A stretch of DNA of 64,000 nt from the NCBI GenBank assembly GCA_021229015.1, contig CM037782.1, forward strand, positions 62,981,909 to 63,045,908, in the 5' to 3' direction. Shown here in pieces: positions 11,841 to 22,369 of this stretch. Numbering within the stretch: position 1 is the first letter of the stretch; every line of letters begins with the position of its first letter. A program made the translations under genes and the position numbers. The notes below the pieces were generated by a model that saw only the letters and a program-made list of their open reading frames with translations, was not told the DNA's origin and did no database searches. Origin of the DNA: Solen grandis. Taxonomy: Eukaryota; Mollusca; Bivalvia; Adapedonta; Solenidae.

Positions 11841-14254
11841 TAGCTCAACTATTCGAAGAATATGAAAGCTATTGTAGTCAACCTTGTGTTAGTGTCGGCA
11901 TTGGCGTTGCAGTTAAAGTTTTGCATGCAAGTTACTATCAACCATATATCTCAGTAACCATTTATGGTATTGACTTGAAAGTTTACGAGTGTGTTCAGGG
12001 GCATCAAGCAACCAAGGTAGATAACTCTTGACTGAATTTAATATGAATTACAGCCCCTTTTTAACTTAAGAAATTTTGGTTAAAGTTCTGCATGCAATAG
12101 AAAATTTGGTTAAAGTTTTGCATGCAAGCTACTACCCAGTTTGTATCTCAGTAACCATTTATTGTATTGACTTGAAAGTTTATAAATATGTTAAGGGGCA
12201 TCAGACAACCAAGGTAGATAACTCTTGATGGAATTTATTACAAAGTATAGCTCCTTTTGCAACTTTTGGTTAAAGTTTTGCATGCAAGGTACTTCCATGC
12301 TTAAATCTCAGATTCCAGGCATACCATTGATTTGAAACATCTTCAATATGTTTGGGGGTATCAAATGTTCATGGTAGATATTTATACCCCCACAAATGAA
12401 ATTTGGGGGGGGGGGGTATATAGGAGTCACCCTGTCGGTCGGTCCGTCGGTCCGGCGGTTGGTCTACAAATATTTGTCCGGAGCATTTCTCCAAAACTAC
12501 TGTACCTATGTTGATGAAACTTCATAGGTAGATAGACCTTGATGAGAGGAAGTGCAGTGCCTAAGAACCATAACTCTGCATGTATTTTGAAAGGAGTTAT
12601 TGCCCTTTGTCATTTTTAATCTTTTGATTTTGTCCGGACCATAACTCCAATACTAAAGTAGCTAGGTTGATGAAACTTCATAAGTAGATTGATCTTGATG
12701 AGAGGAAGTGCAGTGCACAAGAACCATAACTCTGCATGTATTGTGAAAGGAGTTTCATTTTTAATCTTTTGATTTTGTCCGGAGCATAACTCCAATACTA
12801 GAGTAGCTAGGTTGATGAAACTTCATATGTAGATTGATCTTGATGAGAGGAAGTGCAGTGCATAAGAAAACCACAATGTAAATTCTTAAAGACAGGTTTT
12901 TGCAAACAATAAATATGGATGTGAACCATAATTAGACTGCATTTTTATTCTCCTCAGCTACAGATCTTGGGGGCAAATTGTTTTCTTCTGTGTGTCTGTA
13001 TGTGTGTCTCTCTGTCTATCTGTCTGTCTGTCAAAACTTTTTAGCATTGTCCAAAACTTTTGAACCATTGCTCACACTAACTTTAAACCTTACATACATG
13101 TAGTCTTTCACTCACGCAAACTTTTGAAACTGTATTCCTACACATGACAGACTTCCGGTGTGGGTATTGATCACCTTTAGTGATAATATTTTTTTTTGGT
13201 ATGCTTATAAGCCCAAATCCTATGTGTGAACATTCGTTTTATGTGTCATGTGAATACATCCTGTGTCAAAGATGGGGGTGGGGGTATGAATCACCTTCAG
13301 TGATAGTTCTAGTTCTTGATGGAATATATTACAAGTTATGGCCGCTTTTTTAACTTAGAAATTTTTGTTAAAGTTTTGCTTGCAAGGTACCTTTATGCTT
13401 AAATCTCAGTATCCAGGCATGCAATTGATTTGAAACATCTTTAATACATTTAGGGATATCAAACTATCAAGATAGATAACTCTTGATGGAATATATTACA
13501 AGTTATGGCCTTTTTTCAATTAGAAATTTTGGTTAAAGCTTTGCATGCAAGGTACTTTCATGCTTATATCTCAGAGTCCAGGCATGCAATTGATTTGAAA
13601 CATCTTTAATACATTTAGGGGTATCAAACTTTCACGGTAGATAACTCTTTCAAGATGGAATATATTACAAATTATGGCCCCTTTTTAACTTGGAAATTTT
13701 GGTTAAAGTTTTGCATGCACGGAATGTCATGCTTATATTTCAGAAACCAGACATTGGTTGGATTTGAAACTTCTTTGATATGCTCAGTGGTTTTATACTT
13801 TAGTGACGGATAGTTTTTGACTGAATATAATGCAGATTAGGGCCACTTTTTAACTTAGACATTTTGGTTAAAGTATTGCATGCAAGTAACTATCCACTGT
13901 ATATCTCAGAAATTGTAAATGGTATACTAGAAAGTTTAGGAATGTATTCAGGGGCATCAGAAAACAAAGGAAGACTACTCTTAGGCTGAATTTTAGGCAA
14001 TTTATGGCCTTTTTCTAACTTGGATACTTTGTTAAAGTTTTGCATGCACAGTGTTATTATGCTTATATCTCAGTAACTAGGCATGGAATTGATTTTAGAC
14101 TTCATAAACATATTTAGGAGTATTAGACTATCAATGCATAGCATTTTTTACTATTATTATATACAGGGTATATGAATAGCAAGAATTGAAATCAATTTCA
14201 TTTACCAACAAGCATTTTGAATAGTCGAGCATGCTGTCCTCTGACAGCTCTTGT
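11841..14254 (+). mobile_element. TAGCTCAACTATTCG element, rolling-circle-like, interrupted
   Basis: It starts with TAGCTCAACTATTCGAAGAA and ends with a GCTGTCCTCTGACAGC hairpin followed by TCTTGTT. Inside are several degenerate repeats of roughly 170-200 bp with the core TTAAAGTTTTGCATGCAAG. A second element at 12383-13314 splits it. There is no coding capacity. Confidence 0.6.
12383..13314 (+). mobile_element. TATACCCCC element nested inside the previous one
   Basis: The left end is TATACCCCCACAAATGAAAT with a G run, then a tract of GGTCNGTC repeats. Next come three repeats of about 120-130 bp containing GTTGATGAAACTTCATA. The right end is GGGGGTATGAATCACCTTCAGTGATAG plus TTCTAGTT in two pieces. 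A further copy of a similar 3-prime end at 13155-13190 suggests another insertion within it. Confidence 0.55.
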
Positions 14255-15185
14255 TGTTCAATGTTTTATATTCCTTCTTGACAGTCAGTAACCCATAATC
14301 TTGCCAATTCCCCATCACTTACACTTCACCACCCTCTCCCTTAGTTGCATATGCATGATATATTCCCTCTATTTGAATCTATAGCCTGATATGTACAGTT
14401 TTAATTCTGCCATAAATCATTTGGAAGTCTTCAATAAAATAAATAAACAATACAGAATTTTTTTATTTTTTAGATTATATTTTATATTACAGGTATATGC
14501 ATTCAGTGCTTGATGATCGTTTTTTATATTCACAAAATATTATAATTTTTTTGTATCACTATGGAATTGCAGTTTTCATACATTTAGGATAGTCTCAACT
14601 CAAACTTCAGATATATATCTGCGTGTGTGTCTGATAAGAGACAATTTTTATGAATATGAAGTTTACCTATACTGCTATCGCTGCCAACAGGAAGAAGATT
14701 TGAACTGTCAGTGTTCTATAAAAAGCAATAATAGCTGCAATGAAGTTTAAATGAATGAGCATTTGAACAGAACAGAACATATTTTTATTGAATATAACTT
14801 GAACAACATTTGCTCATCGTTTTACAGAGACAATTATTGAATACACATGGACAAAACAGCAATGCGAGAGTGAAGACAACATGACAGAATACAATAGATG
14901 GATAAATAAGTTTTAATATAATTTAATATAAATTTTAATTTATAATTCTAGTTTTCCGTAAAATGGGAATGGTTTGTCAACAATTCTTTATCAAGTTAAA
15001 GGTTTTTAACATGTATGTAGAGATTACAGTTACAAATAGAAAAACAACATAAATTCCGCAATTAGCACACAGCGCTAAACAATGAATACTATTTTGTTAA
15101 AACTCTTTTCTAACAGAATTTATTTGTACTCATAATGGTATCAGATATTTTGAGTCACACTCTATTAAGCTAAAAAGAGAATGAT

Positions 15186-16110
15186 ATTCATGAATGATAA
15201 GTAATAGTCATGATAAGTAATTGTCATGAATAATAAGTAATAGTCATGAATGATAAGTAATAGTCATGAATAATGAGTAATAGTCATGAATGATAAGTAA
15301 GACATGAATGATGAGTAATAGTCATGAATGATAAGTAATAGTCATGAATGATGAGTAATAGTCATGATAAGTAATAGTCATGAATGATGAGTAATAGTCA
15401 TGAATGATAAGTAATAGTCATGAATGATGAGTAATAGTCATGAATGGTAAGTAATAGTCATGGTAAGTAGTCATGATAAGTAATGATCATGAATGATAAG
15501 TAATAGTCATGGATGATAAGTAATAGTCGTGAATGATGAGTAATAGTCTTGAATGATAAGTAATAGTCATGGATGATAAGTAATAGTCATGTATGATAAG
15601 TAATAGTCATAAATGATGAGTAATAGTCATGAATGATAAGTAATAGTCATGAATGATGAGTAATAGTCATGATAAGTAATAGTCATGAATGATGAGTTAT
15701 AGTCATGAATGATAAGTAATAGTCATGAATGATGAGTAATAGTCATGAATGATAAGTAATAGTCATGAATGATGAGTAATAGTCATGATAAGTTATAGTC
15801 ATGTATGGTAAGAAGTAGTCATGATAATAGTCATGATAAGTAATAGTCATGAATGATAAGTAATAGTCATGAATGATAAGTAATAGTCATGTATGATAAG
15901 TAATAGTCATGAATGATGTTAAAAAGTCATGATAAGTAGTCATGATAAGTAATAGTCATGAATGCTAAGTAATAGTCAAAAATGATAAGTAATAGTCATG
16001 ATTGATAAGTAATAGTCAAAAATGATAAGTAATAGTCATGGACGATAAGTAATAATCAAATATGATGAGTAATTGTCTTAAATGATGAGTAATAGTCATA
16101 AATGATAAAT
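15186..16110 (+). repeat. 20-bp minisatellite, about 45 units
   Basis: The unit is TAGTCATGAATGATAAGTAA. GATAAG and GATGAG versions alternate through much of the array, and there are short deletion units. The rate of variation rises towards the right end. Confidence 0.93.
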
Positions 16111-17979
16111 CTCCATAGGAGATTACATGTCATTATGTTCATTGTGAGAAACATTCTTAATGCCATGTATTTTGAAGTATTATCACGTTGCTAAAGCCAG
16201 GTTGTAAAAATAAACTGAATGACATCAAATCAATAAAAATGATGTCACATTGTACACATTGTATTTGGTAGCAGTGGACAGTGTATGACTGAGTGTTCAG
16301 CTGCTGATATCTGTATTATCTTTACATCTCTTCACCTGCTTTTGATGAAGGTTCATGATCTTTGAAGAAAAGAAATCAATAACAGAACCCCATATCTTTG
16401 CAGGATAGCATTCTGCAGCTGACATGTTTGTAGATAATAGAATTTTATTGGCATTTTATTGTTCTCTCCTATTTCTCTTGAACTAGCAACTTGGAAAATT
16501 CCTATATCCAAAGACTGAACTCTTGAACTAGCAACTTGGTAAATTCCTATATCCAAAGACTGAACTGTATTCAAAGCCAGACAAATAGCTTTCACATGAT
16601 AAACAAGTTTTCAAACAACAATAAATAAATCAATAAATTGTGATCTATTACAAGTAGCTTAATCTATACAAAATAGAACAGTGGAAGCCCCTCATCTGGA
16701 CCCATTGTCACCAGGAATCCCCTTCAAAATAGACAACATTGCTCGGTATGGTTTAATTTCATCTTTGAAATATATGAGCATACACTCTACTCAGAAACTT
16801 CTCTGCACTCCTTTTTTTGTCCCAAATGTCATTATTATACTTAAATATTTGAAACTGTTTTAACTTGAAGGTCTGTAGATGGTATGGTTACCACATAGAC
16901 TAATTCAGTATTTCTAAATTTTACTCTCTCCATTTATTTCATCTTCACAGATGCAAGTTTGATTTGCCATTAATTAAAGAAAAATCAAGACAATCTCTAT
17001 ATTGAGCTTAAAGCATACTCTTAAATACCTGCTGTACATTTATCTGATACTGATTTCAGTGATATGTTGTCAGCTTTTACAAATGAAGGCACGGCATATT
17101 ACAAAATTAATAGCAAGGATATAATCTTAAATTCACTTTTACAGCTCTATATAATTATGTCTCCTGATTTACAATGGTCACATGTCATTATTTTGTATTA
17201 TCATGTAACAGCTGTTTTTCATATGTATTTGTGTCTAGAAAAGGTGACTGAGTAAGAGGAAATGTTTTCTAAAGCTGTTTTAAACAAAATAATCATAAAA
17301 TTTATTCTATTAAAGTGAAAAACTTGCAAGTATTACATCATATGTTTTGGATATGGTAGTCTTTTGTAATTCTGAAACCCTCTGTCATGGTGTTTGGATT
17401 AAGGAGTTTCTTCAGTACCATACTATATGAAAAACACAAAAATAATTGCAAATTGTAAAACAGTTATCAGCGCAATGTAACTAGCTATATATAGACACTG
17501 ATGCTGCATAACACACACAAGTAGTCAGTGTCACACTCACATGTAGTCTGTGTAACATGCAGAATTAGTCTGTGTAACACGCTCAACTGGATTGTGTAAC
17601 ACACCGAAATAGGTTGTATAACACACAAGTATGTTCCATATCTTTGTTTTTGTAACTGTACTTATATTAAGACACTAAGAGGCAGGCTGTGTGGTACACA
17701 AGTAGGCAGTGCAATTAAAAAGTTCTATTTCACTTTCATGTTTCATATCTTTCCTTTTGTGTTATTGCACTATTACAAGGACAATATAGGACACATGTTC
17801 AAGTAAACTTACACCCAACAGGTGTCTCACAGAAATAGAAATGATTCCAAAGATTTTCACAATATTAAAACTGGCAGATATGTGACATATATACTAACAG
17901 AAATTGGCAACTTAATTCATACAAAGGAAAGAATTTCTGATTAATAAAGGCATTAATCGATAGTTTATGTATATTCTAG

Positions 17980-18089
17980 GTGAGGGAGAAAACAACAAGG
18001 AAATGCAGATGTCCGAAATCCCATGTCGTGTTTGTTCTGCCCCGTCATCAGGTTTCCACTTTGGAGCCATTACCTGTGAGGGATGTAAG
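17980..18089 (+). CDS. 2DBD-NR: 2DBD nuclear receptor, exon 3: first zinc finger of DBD 2
   Basis: After a TTCTAG acceptor the exon starts with two bases that complete the Gly codon left open by exon 2. About 15 acidic and polar residues then link the DBDs. The zinc finger follows: C-x2-C-x13-C-x2-C (CRVC ... CEGCK). The P-box is completed to CEGCKG by exon 4, the canonical type that recognises AGGTCA half-sites in RXR/TR-like receptors. The donor is GTCAGT, in phase 0, at the same codon as the donor of exon 1. From the first zinc finger of one DBD to the next there is no other domain, so the two DBDs are directly in tandem. Confidence 0.9.
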
Positions 18090-18897
18090 GTCAGTCATGG
18101 GTCAGATACCAGAATGATAAAAGTTTTATATGTAAACTTTTGTAAAATGTGATTCTGAATACTGATTAAAGTTAGGGGGATATTAGAGTGTGATAGATGT
18201 GAACATTAATATTACATCACAACATCTCCAAAATAATATGGTACGTTCTAAGTAAAATCTGTTTTTTTACATCCCTTAATCGGGGTTCTCTGTGAGTAAG
18301 TGGTCATAATTGATGACTATCTATCACTTACCTCCTCACCAGGGTACATTGGGCTTACATTAGTTGGGTTTATTTTGTGAGGAAGCTCTTCACTTGGCTT
18401 GTGGAGGGTCTTCTTCCACCTATAATTAGCTGGGTATTGCTATTTGGCAGAAATTCTGTCAAGAACTATCAAACTGGATCACTTATTGTGTGATTACTTT
18501 GAAATTCATTAAGATAAACTTCTGCTATAGTTACATGCATGTATAATACTATATAATATAATACTAGTATGAGAAAATATTGTAATATCAGAGACATAAC
18601 GTGCCAACGTGCCTGCTCTCATTTATTCAATTAACCCTTTCCCTCATATAGACTCATTTTGACGCATTCAATAGGTACCACATAAAGCCTGATCTGCAGA
18701 AAACCACAGTTAAACCTTACCAAATTTAATTACAAAATCCTCATTTCCAGACCACTGAGGAGCAGCGAACAGCATAAAACCTGATCAGCCTGCGAGTTAC
18801 TCGCAGGCTGATCTGGTTTTATGCTGTTCGCATAGGTATTTTCATGGTGTCCTCTGTGAGGGAAAGGGTTAAATACTTTAATATCCTGATATTACAG
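18090..18897 (+). other. Receptor intron 3, with degenerate SINE
   Basis: This intron splits DBD 2 between its zinc fingers. It holds a degraded copy of the GAGGAAGCCTTC SINE (about 18291-18475, + strand, recognisable by GTGAGGAAGCTCTTCAC and TAATTAGCTGG) and the MITE at 18631-18872. Confidence 0.7.
18631..18872 (-). mobile_element. TTAACCCTTTCCCTC MITE next to the exon 4 acceptor
   Basis: This is a complete copy in minus orientation with both TIRs. It ends 25 bp before exon 4 of the receptor. Confidence 0.88.
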
Positions 18898-19045
18898 GGA
18901 TTTTTCCGTCGCATGGCGAAGGAGCGTGAGCCAGAGAAGTACCAGTGCAATAAAAAGGGTTCCTGTGAAATCAACATGATAACACGCAACCTGTGTAAAG
19001 CATGTCGATACAAGCAGTGTATCAAGGCAGGCATGTCTGTCGAAG
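18898..19045 (+). CDS. 2DBD-NR: 2DBD nuclear receptor, exon 4: second zinc finger of DBD 2
   Basis: The exon starts after an ATTACAG acceptor with GFFRRMAKE, the canonical sequence after a CEGCK P-box. The zinc finger fits C-x5-C-x9-C-x2-C (CNKKGSC, then CKAC), followed by RYKQCIKAGMS, the end of the DBD core. It ends in phase 1 at a GTGTGT donor, the same phase as exon 2. Exons 3 and 4 together are 258 bp (86 codons) and are flanked by phase-1 introns. A copy of a palindromic MITE ends only 25 bp upstream of the acceptor, so the branch point and pyrimidine tract must fit in or next to that short space. Confidence 0.9.
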
Positions 19046-19873
19046 GTGTGTATTGTGGACTGACCATTGTCGGTCTCTTCATTCTGTCTTAGTCATGATG
19101 ATGAACATTTCTGTTTAGAAGTTTGGTACTGTTACTCAAAGTTGAAAACATGTATTGAAGGATTTTGGTCCTGGAAATTACGATTTCCATGATGAATTTA
19201 TGATATGTAAGCTAAGTCTTTATTTACAGTAGATTACATATTTAGTAAAAACCTTTCTTCTCATGGTCCAAAAATGAATTTCATTGAGTTAAAATTCATT
19301 TTTAAATTCAGTGGAAAAATCCCCCCACCCCCCAAAAATGATTTGTACTCAGTAATTTCCAAATTCTTTTCTCTTTTGAATCGGCCGAAAACTTTCTTTA
19401 ACCCTTTACTTCATATTGACTTCCGTCCTCGGTGGAAGTGTCGGCCTTGGGAGTGCGAGGTTGTTGGTTTGGTCCCCAGCCGTGACATACCAAAGTCATA
19501 AAAAATGGTACTGGTATAGCTCCCTTGCTTGGTGCTCAGCTTATAAGGGTAGTTCCGGGACTGGTTGGCCAGGAGTCAGGATAATGAGACTGGGTGTGGC
19601 ATCATGCTACATGTCTACAGCGTGTAACTGCAGTGTGACAGCACTATATCTGTCTCAAGTAGACATGAACAAACAAACAAGAGGACAAGGTGGGATGTGG
19701 TAATATTAATCATCTTTAGCGATAATTCTAAAATTGCCATGAAATTGAATATATGATTGAGATCAACTGAGTTAAGCCTTACTGACAGGAGTTTTGTGAT
19801 TTATTGAAACAAAATACTTGTTTACAGAATGACAAAAACTTAATCCAAACATCTTAAAAAATACTTTTTTCAG
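19046..19873 (+). other. Receptor intron 4
   Basis: It contains a tRNA-related SINE (19399-19683) and a short remnant of a TATACCCCC-element 3-prime end (about 19690-19730). Otherwise there is nothing. Confidence 0.7.
19399..19683 (+). mobile_element. SINE family 2, sense copy
   Basis: A tRNA-like head (GTCCTCGGTGGAAG, then TTGGTTTGGTCCCCAGCC as B-box region) is followed by a body with CATAAAAAATGGTACTGGTA and GGGTAGTTCCGGGACTGGTT. The tail is AACAAACAAACAAG. The same body in the opposite orientation occurs at 30451, 35711, 47543, 49877 and 63501. Confidence 0.75.
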
Positions 19874-21366
19874 GAAGCCGGATTGGTCGACAGCCAAACT
19901 CTGTGAAACATGCCATCACATTAGAGCTCAAAAACCAGGTGAAAACAGAACCCAGTGTTGGAAATGAAGTCTCGTCGTGTCAGGAAGTTCTAAATGCCGC
20001 ATTACCAATCAAGGAAGAGCCTGTTGAATACACTGAGATGAAGTGTGTTAGTCGAGAATCCCCGCTTGCCATTGCAGATGATATTCTGCAGTGGGAAGAT
20101 TGGCCTAAATCTGATAGTGAAACACCACAGTCCACCCTCAGTGTCACAACTGTAAATGAAACATTTACTGGTTTAATGACTACATCTGACTGTGCAGGTT
20201 CACAACAGAGTCACAAGGAAGTTTCACCTAGGTTGTCAGAGTCCTGGTCAGCCTCTGCAGGGCCTGTGGTCAGCGGCTGGACACCAGCCACCACATCATC
20301 GTCCCATTGGATGGTTACAAGCTCCAGTGAAACACTGATGTCATCAGGACCCAGCCTCCCAGTTATGCCTGCTTCCAATTTTAACTCCATTATCGTGACA
20401 ACACCGTCATATAACCAAATGGCATCTGGTGCACTTTCACAGTACACATCACCACAGATATCTCCGACAAGAAAGACAGCTACACCAGCGCCATCTACCG
20501 TGACAACACGGTCATATAACCAGATGGCATCTAGTGCACTTTCACAGTACACATCACCACAGATATCTCCGACAAGAAAGACAGCTACACCAGCGCCATC
20601 TACCGTGACAACACCGTCATATAACCAAATGGCATCTGGTGCACTTTCACAGTACGCATCGCCACAGATATCTCCGACAAGAAAGACGGCTACACCAGCG
20701 CCATCTATTGTGACAACACCATCATATAACCAAATGGCATCTGGTGCTTTTTCACAGTACACATCGCCCCAGTTATCTCCGACAAGAAAGATGGCTACAC
20801 CAGCGCCATCTATTGTGACAACACCATCATATAACCAAATGGCATCTGGTGCTTTTTCACAGTACACATCACCCCAGTTATCTCCGACGAGAAAGACGTT
20901 TACACCAGCGCCATCCATATCGTCTGCCGAGCCAACGTACCCTGTCCCCTCACAGATGCCCTCACAGACCCTCTCCAGCTACCAGACACACCCACCTCCT
21001 GTCTACACCAGCGTGTCCAACTCCACCCTCCAGCCACATTACACAACGGTTCCCAATCCCAGAAAAACAGAGCAACCTGAGACAGAACGCTGGCAAGCTT
21101 CCCAGCCTGCCTTATCAAACACTGCACACCAGTTCTCAACCAGTTCCCAGACGCCCTCTGTGTCCCCACAGTTGAGCCCTACCAGTAAAGCCCCTGTGGT
21201 GAAAACTTCGTTCATTCCAGGTCCAAAGATTAAGATTCATATCCCTAATCATGAGCATAGTTTCTTGCTGCCCAGTTTGGCCAAAGATAAGTTTGATGAA
21301 AGGATGAATGAGTTCATTGAGAGGATGATTGAAGCCGGGAAAGTCCTTCAGCTGCTCAACTACAGG
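19874..21366 (+). CDS. 2DBD-NR: 2DBD nuclear receptor, exon 5: DBD C-terminal extension, hinge and start of LBD region
   Basis: The 1493-bp exon begins by completing the Gly codon of exon 4 and reads GSRIGRQPNSVKHAIT, a typical extension after a nuclear-receptor DBD. A hinge of about 420 residues follows, rich in Ser, Thr, Pro and Gln. Two lysines sit in the SUMO-type context psi-K-x-E next to Pro (VKTEP at 19939 and IKEEP at 20008). Five tandem 35-residue repeats lie at 20395-20919, each with an SP-T/M-RK site. From about 21210 the composition changes to charged and helical (KDKFDERMNEFIERMIEAGK), which probably begins the ligand-binding domain. The exon ends after LLNYR at a GTAAGT donor in phase 0. 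An open reading frame of over 230 codons on the opposite strand is only a shadow of the repeats. Confidence 0.9.
19939..20022 (+). other. Two SUMO/synergy-control-type motifs in the receptor hinge
   Basis: VKTEP (19939-19953) and IKEEP (20008-20022) fit psi-K-x-E followed by Pro, the core of synergy-control motifs that are SUMO acceptor sites in steroid and other nuclear receptors. They lie directly after the DBD extension, about 20 residues apart. Modification is inferred from the motif only. Confidence 0.6.
20395..20919 (+). repeat. Five in-frame 105-bp repeats in the receptor hinge
   Basis: Five tandem units of exactly 105 bp start at 20395, 20500, 20605, 20710 and 20815. Each encodes 35 residues beginning VTT(P/R)SYNQMAS and containing SPQ(I/L)SPTRK. 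Units 4 and 5 share AFSQ and QLSP and are nearly identical, so the array has expanded recently. S-P-T-R-K fits the consensus S/T-P-x-K/R for proline-directed kinases (CDK, MAPK). Confidence 0.95.
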
Positions 21367-22122
21367 GTAAGTAGAGTTCCCAGCAGCAATCTTGTCAGTC
21401 ATGATACTTCTCAGTATAGTCCATTTAGTGCTGTATTTGGGGTTAAGTGTAGATACAGCATTATCAGTATATTTAACAGTAAAATGCACCTTAAGTCAAC
21501 TTAAAGATAGAAGAAAGGTATGGGGTTCTTACTAACTCCCAATCTGGAGTCATTGTTCTAGAAATTACTGAAGTACAATCTTGGGCTAAAATTTGAGTAT
21601 CATACTCAAATTCCTATTGAAATTGACACGGATTGTTTGAGTCAGTGTATGAAATTTATACTTAAGTTCACAAACACTTGCGGTATGATCTATATAGAGC
21701 ATGTAGCTGCAAGTACTAGCATGCACATGAAAAACCAGCCAACACTTTGCAACATTAATTTTCTCATTTCTCTTACTTTTATCTGTTTAGAAAAGCTGAT
21801 GTTTAGAACAGGTCAAATACATGTAATATTGTATTTGTAGTATGTACATGTGTATTTATCAATAATTTAAAAAAGTAAGATATTTCATATGAGACATTTC
21901 CTTCTGGATAGTACTTAATGCATTAGAGTAGCATTATAGATACTACTCCCAACCCCCCAGCAGGGTTCAGACACAGTAGAAGGAACCATATATTGTGACA
22001 TAACAGGAAAACATACTTGTGCGCGCTCAGGTTTTTAATTTTAATTTGAATTTTTAAGAGGATTAGTATATTAACTGGAATGCCTGTCTTACCACCTTCT
22101 TAATTAATTAACCCTTTTACAG

Positions 22123-22209
22123 GTGTTTGATACCGACATAAAGCCAGTTTCATCCATGGATGTCGACCAGATCAAAGCACTGTTTGAAACTAAGTTCATG
22201 GACCCCAAG
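22123..22209 (+). CDS. 2DBD-NR: 2DBD nuclear receptor, exon 6 (last one found)
   Basis: The exon is 29 codons (VFDTDIKPVSSMDVDQIKAL through to FMDPK) after a TTTTACAG acceptor, phase 0 at both ends, with a GTGAGT donor. It is clearly richer in GC than the flanks and joins the end of exon 5 without breaking frame. It should be part of the start of the ligand-binding domain. The signature region of helices 3 to 5 and the helix 12 activation motif are not in it, so further exons must exist. I could not find them between here and the assembly gap at 23631, nor in the repeat-rich DNA beyond. Confidence 0.78.
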
Positions 22210-22369
22210 GTGAGTGGATGACTTTTCATTATTTTCAAAGTAAAACAAAGTATTTCAGAATGTATTATTTTGGTTCATATTTTCTGTAAATTCTTCATCC
22301 ATAAATGATCTGTTGTCAATTTATGCTGAAAATGGAAATCATAATTTTTCAAGATTGTAAATTTTTATA

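Larger units (their letters stand above)
11325..17979 (+). other. Receptor intron 2, between the two DBDs
   Basis: This intron of 6.66 kb is in phase 1 and holds nested rolling-circle-like elements (11841-14254) and a 20-bp minisatellite (15186-16110). A 45-bp direct repeat (16477-16566) and a degenerate repeat of about 31 bp with TGTGTAACAC (17515-17625) are also present. The other stretches show nothing I can name. Confidence 0.8.

Noticed and set aside
15186..16110. CRISPR-like array of short repeats
   Set aside because: Repeats are contiguous with no unique spacers, in an animal-type genome; a minisatellite. The same applies to 3366-4135 and 48468-49130.
20211..20918. 235-codon open frame on the minus strand within exon 5 of the receptor
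   Set aside because: It is the complement of the 105-bp repeats; stops are absent only because the coding strand repeats itself. The + frame has the splice sites and family match.
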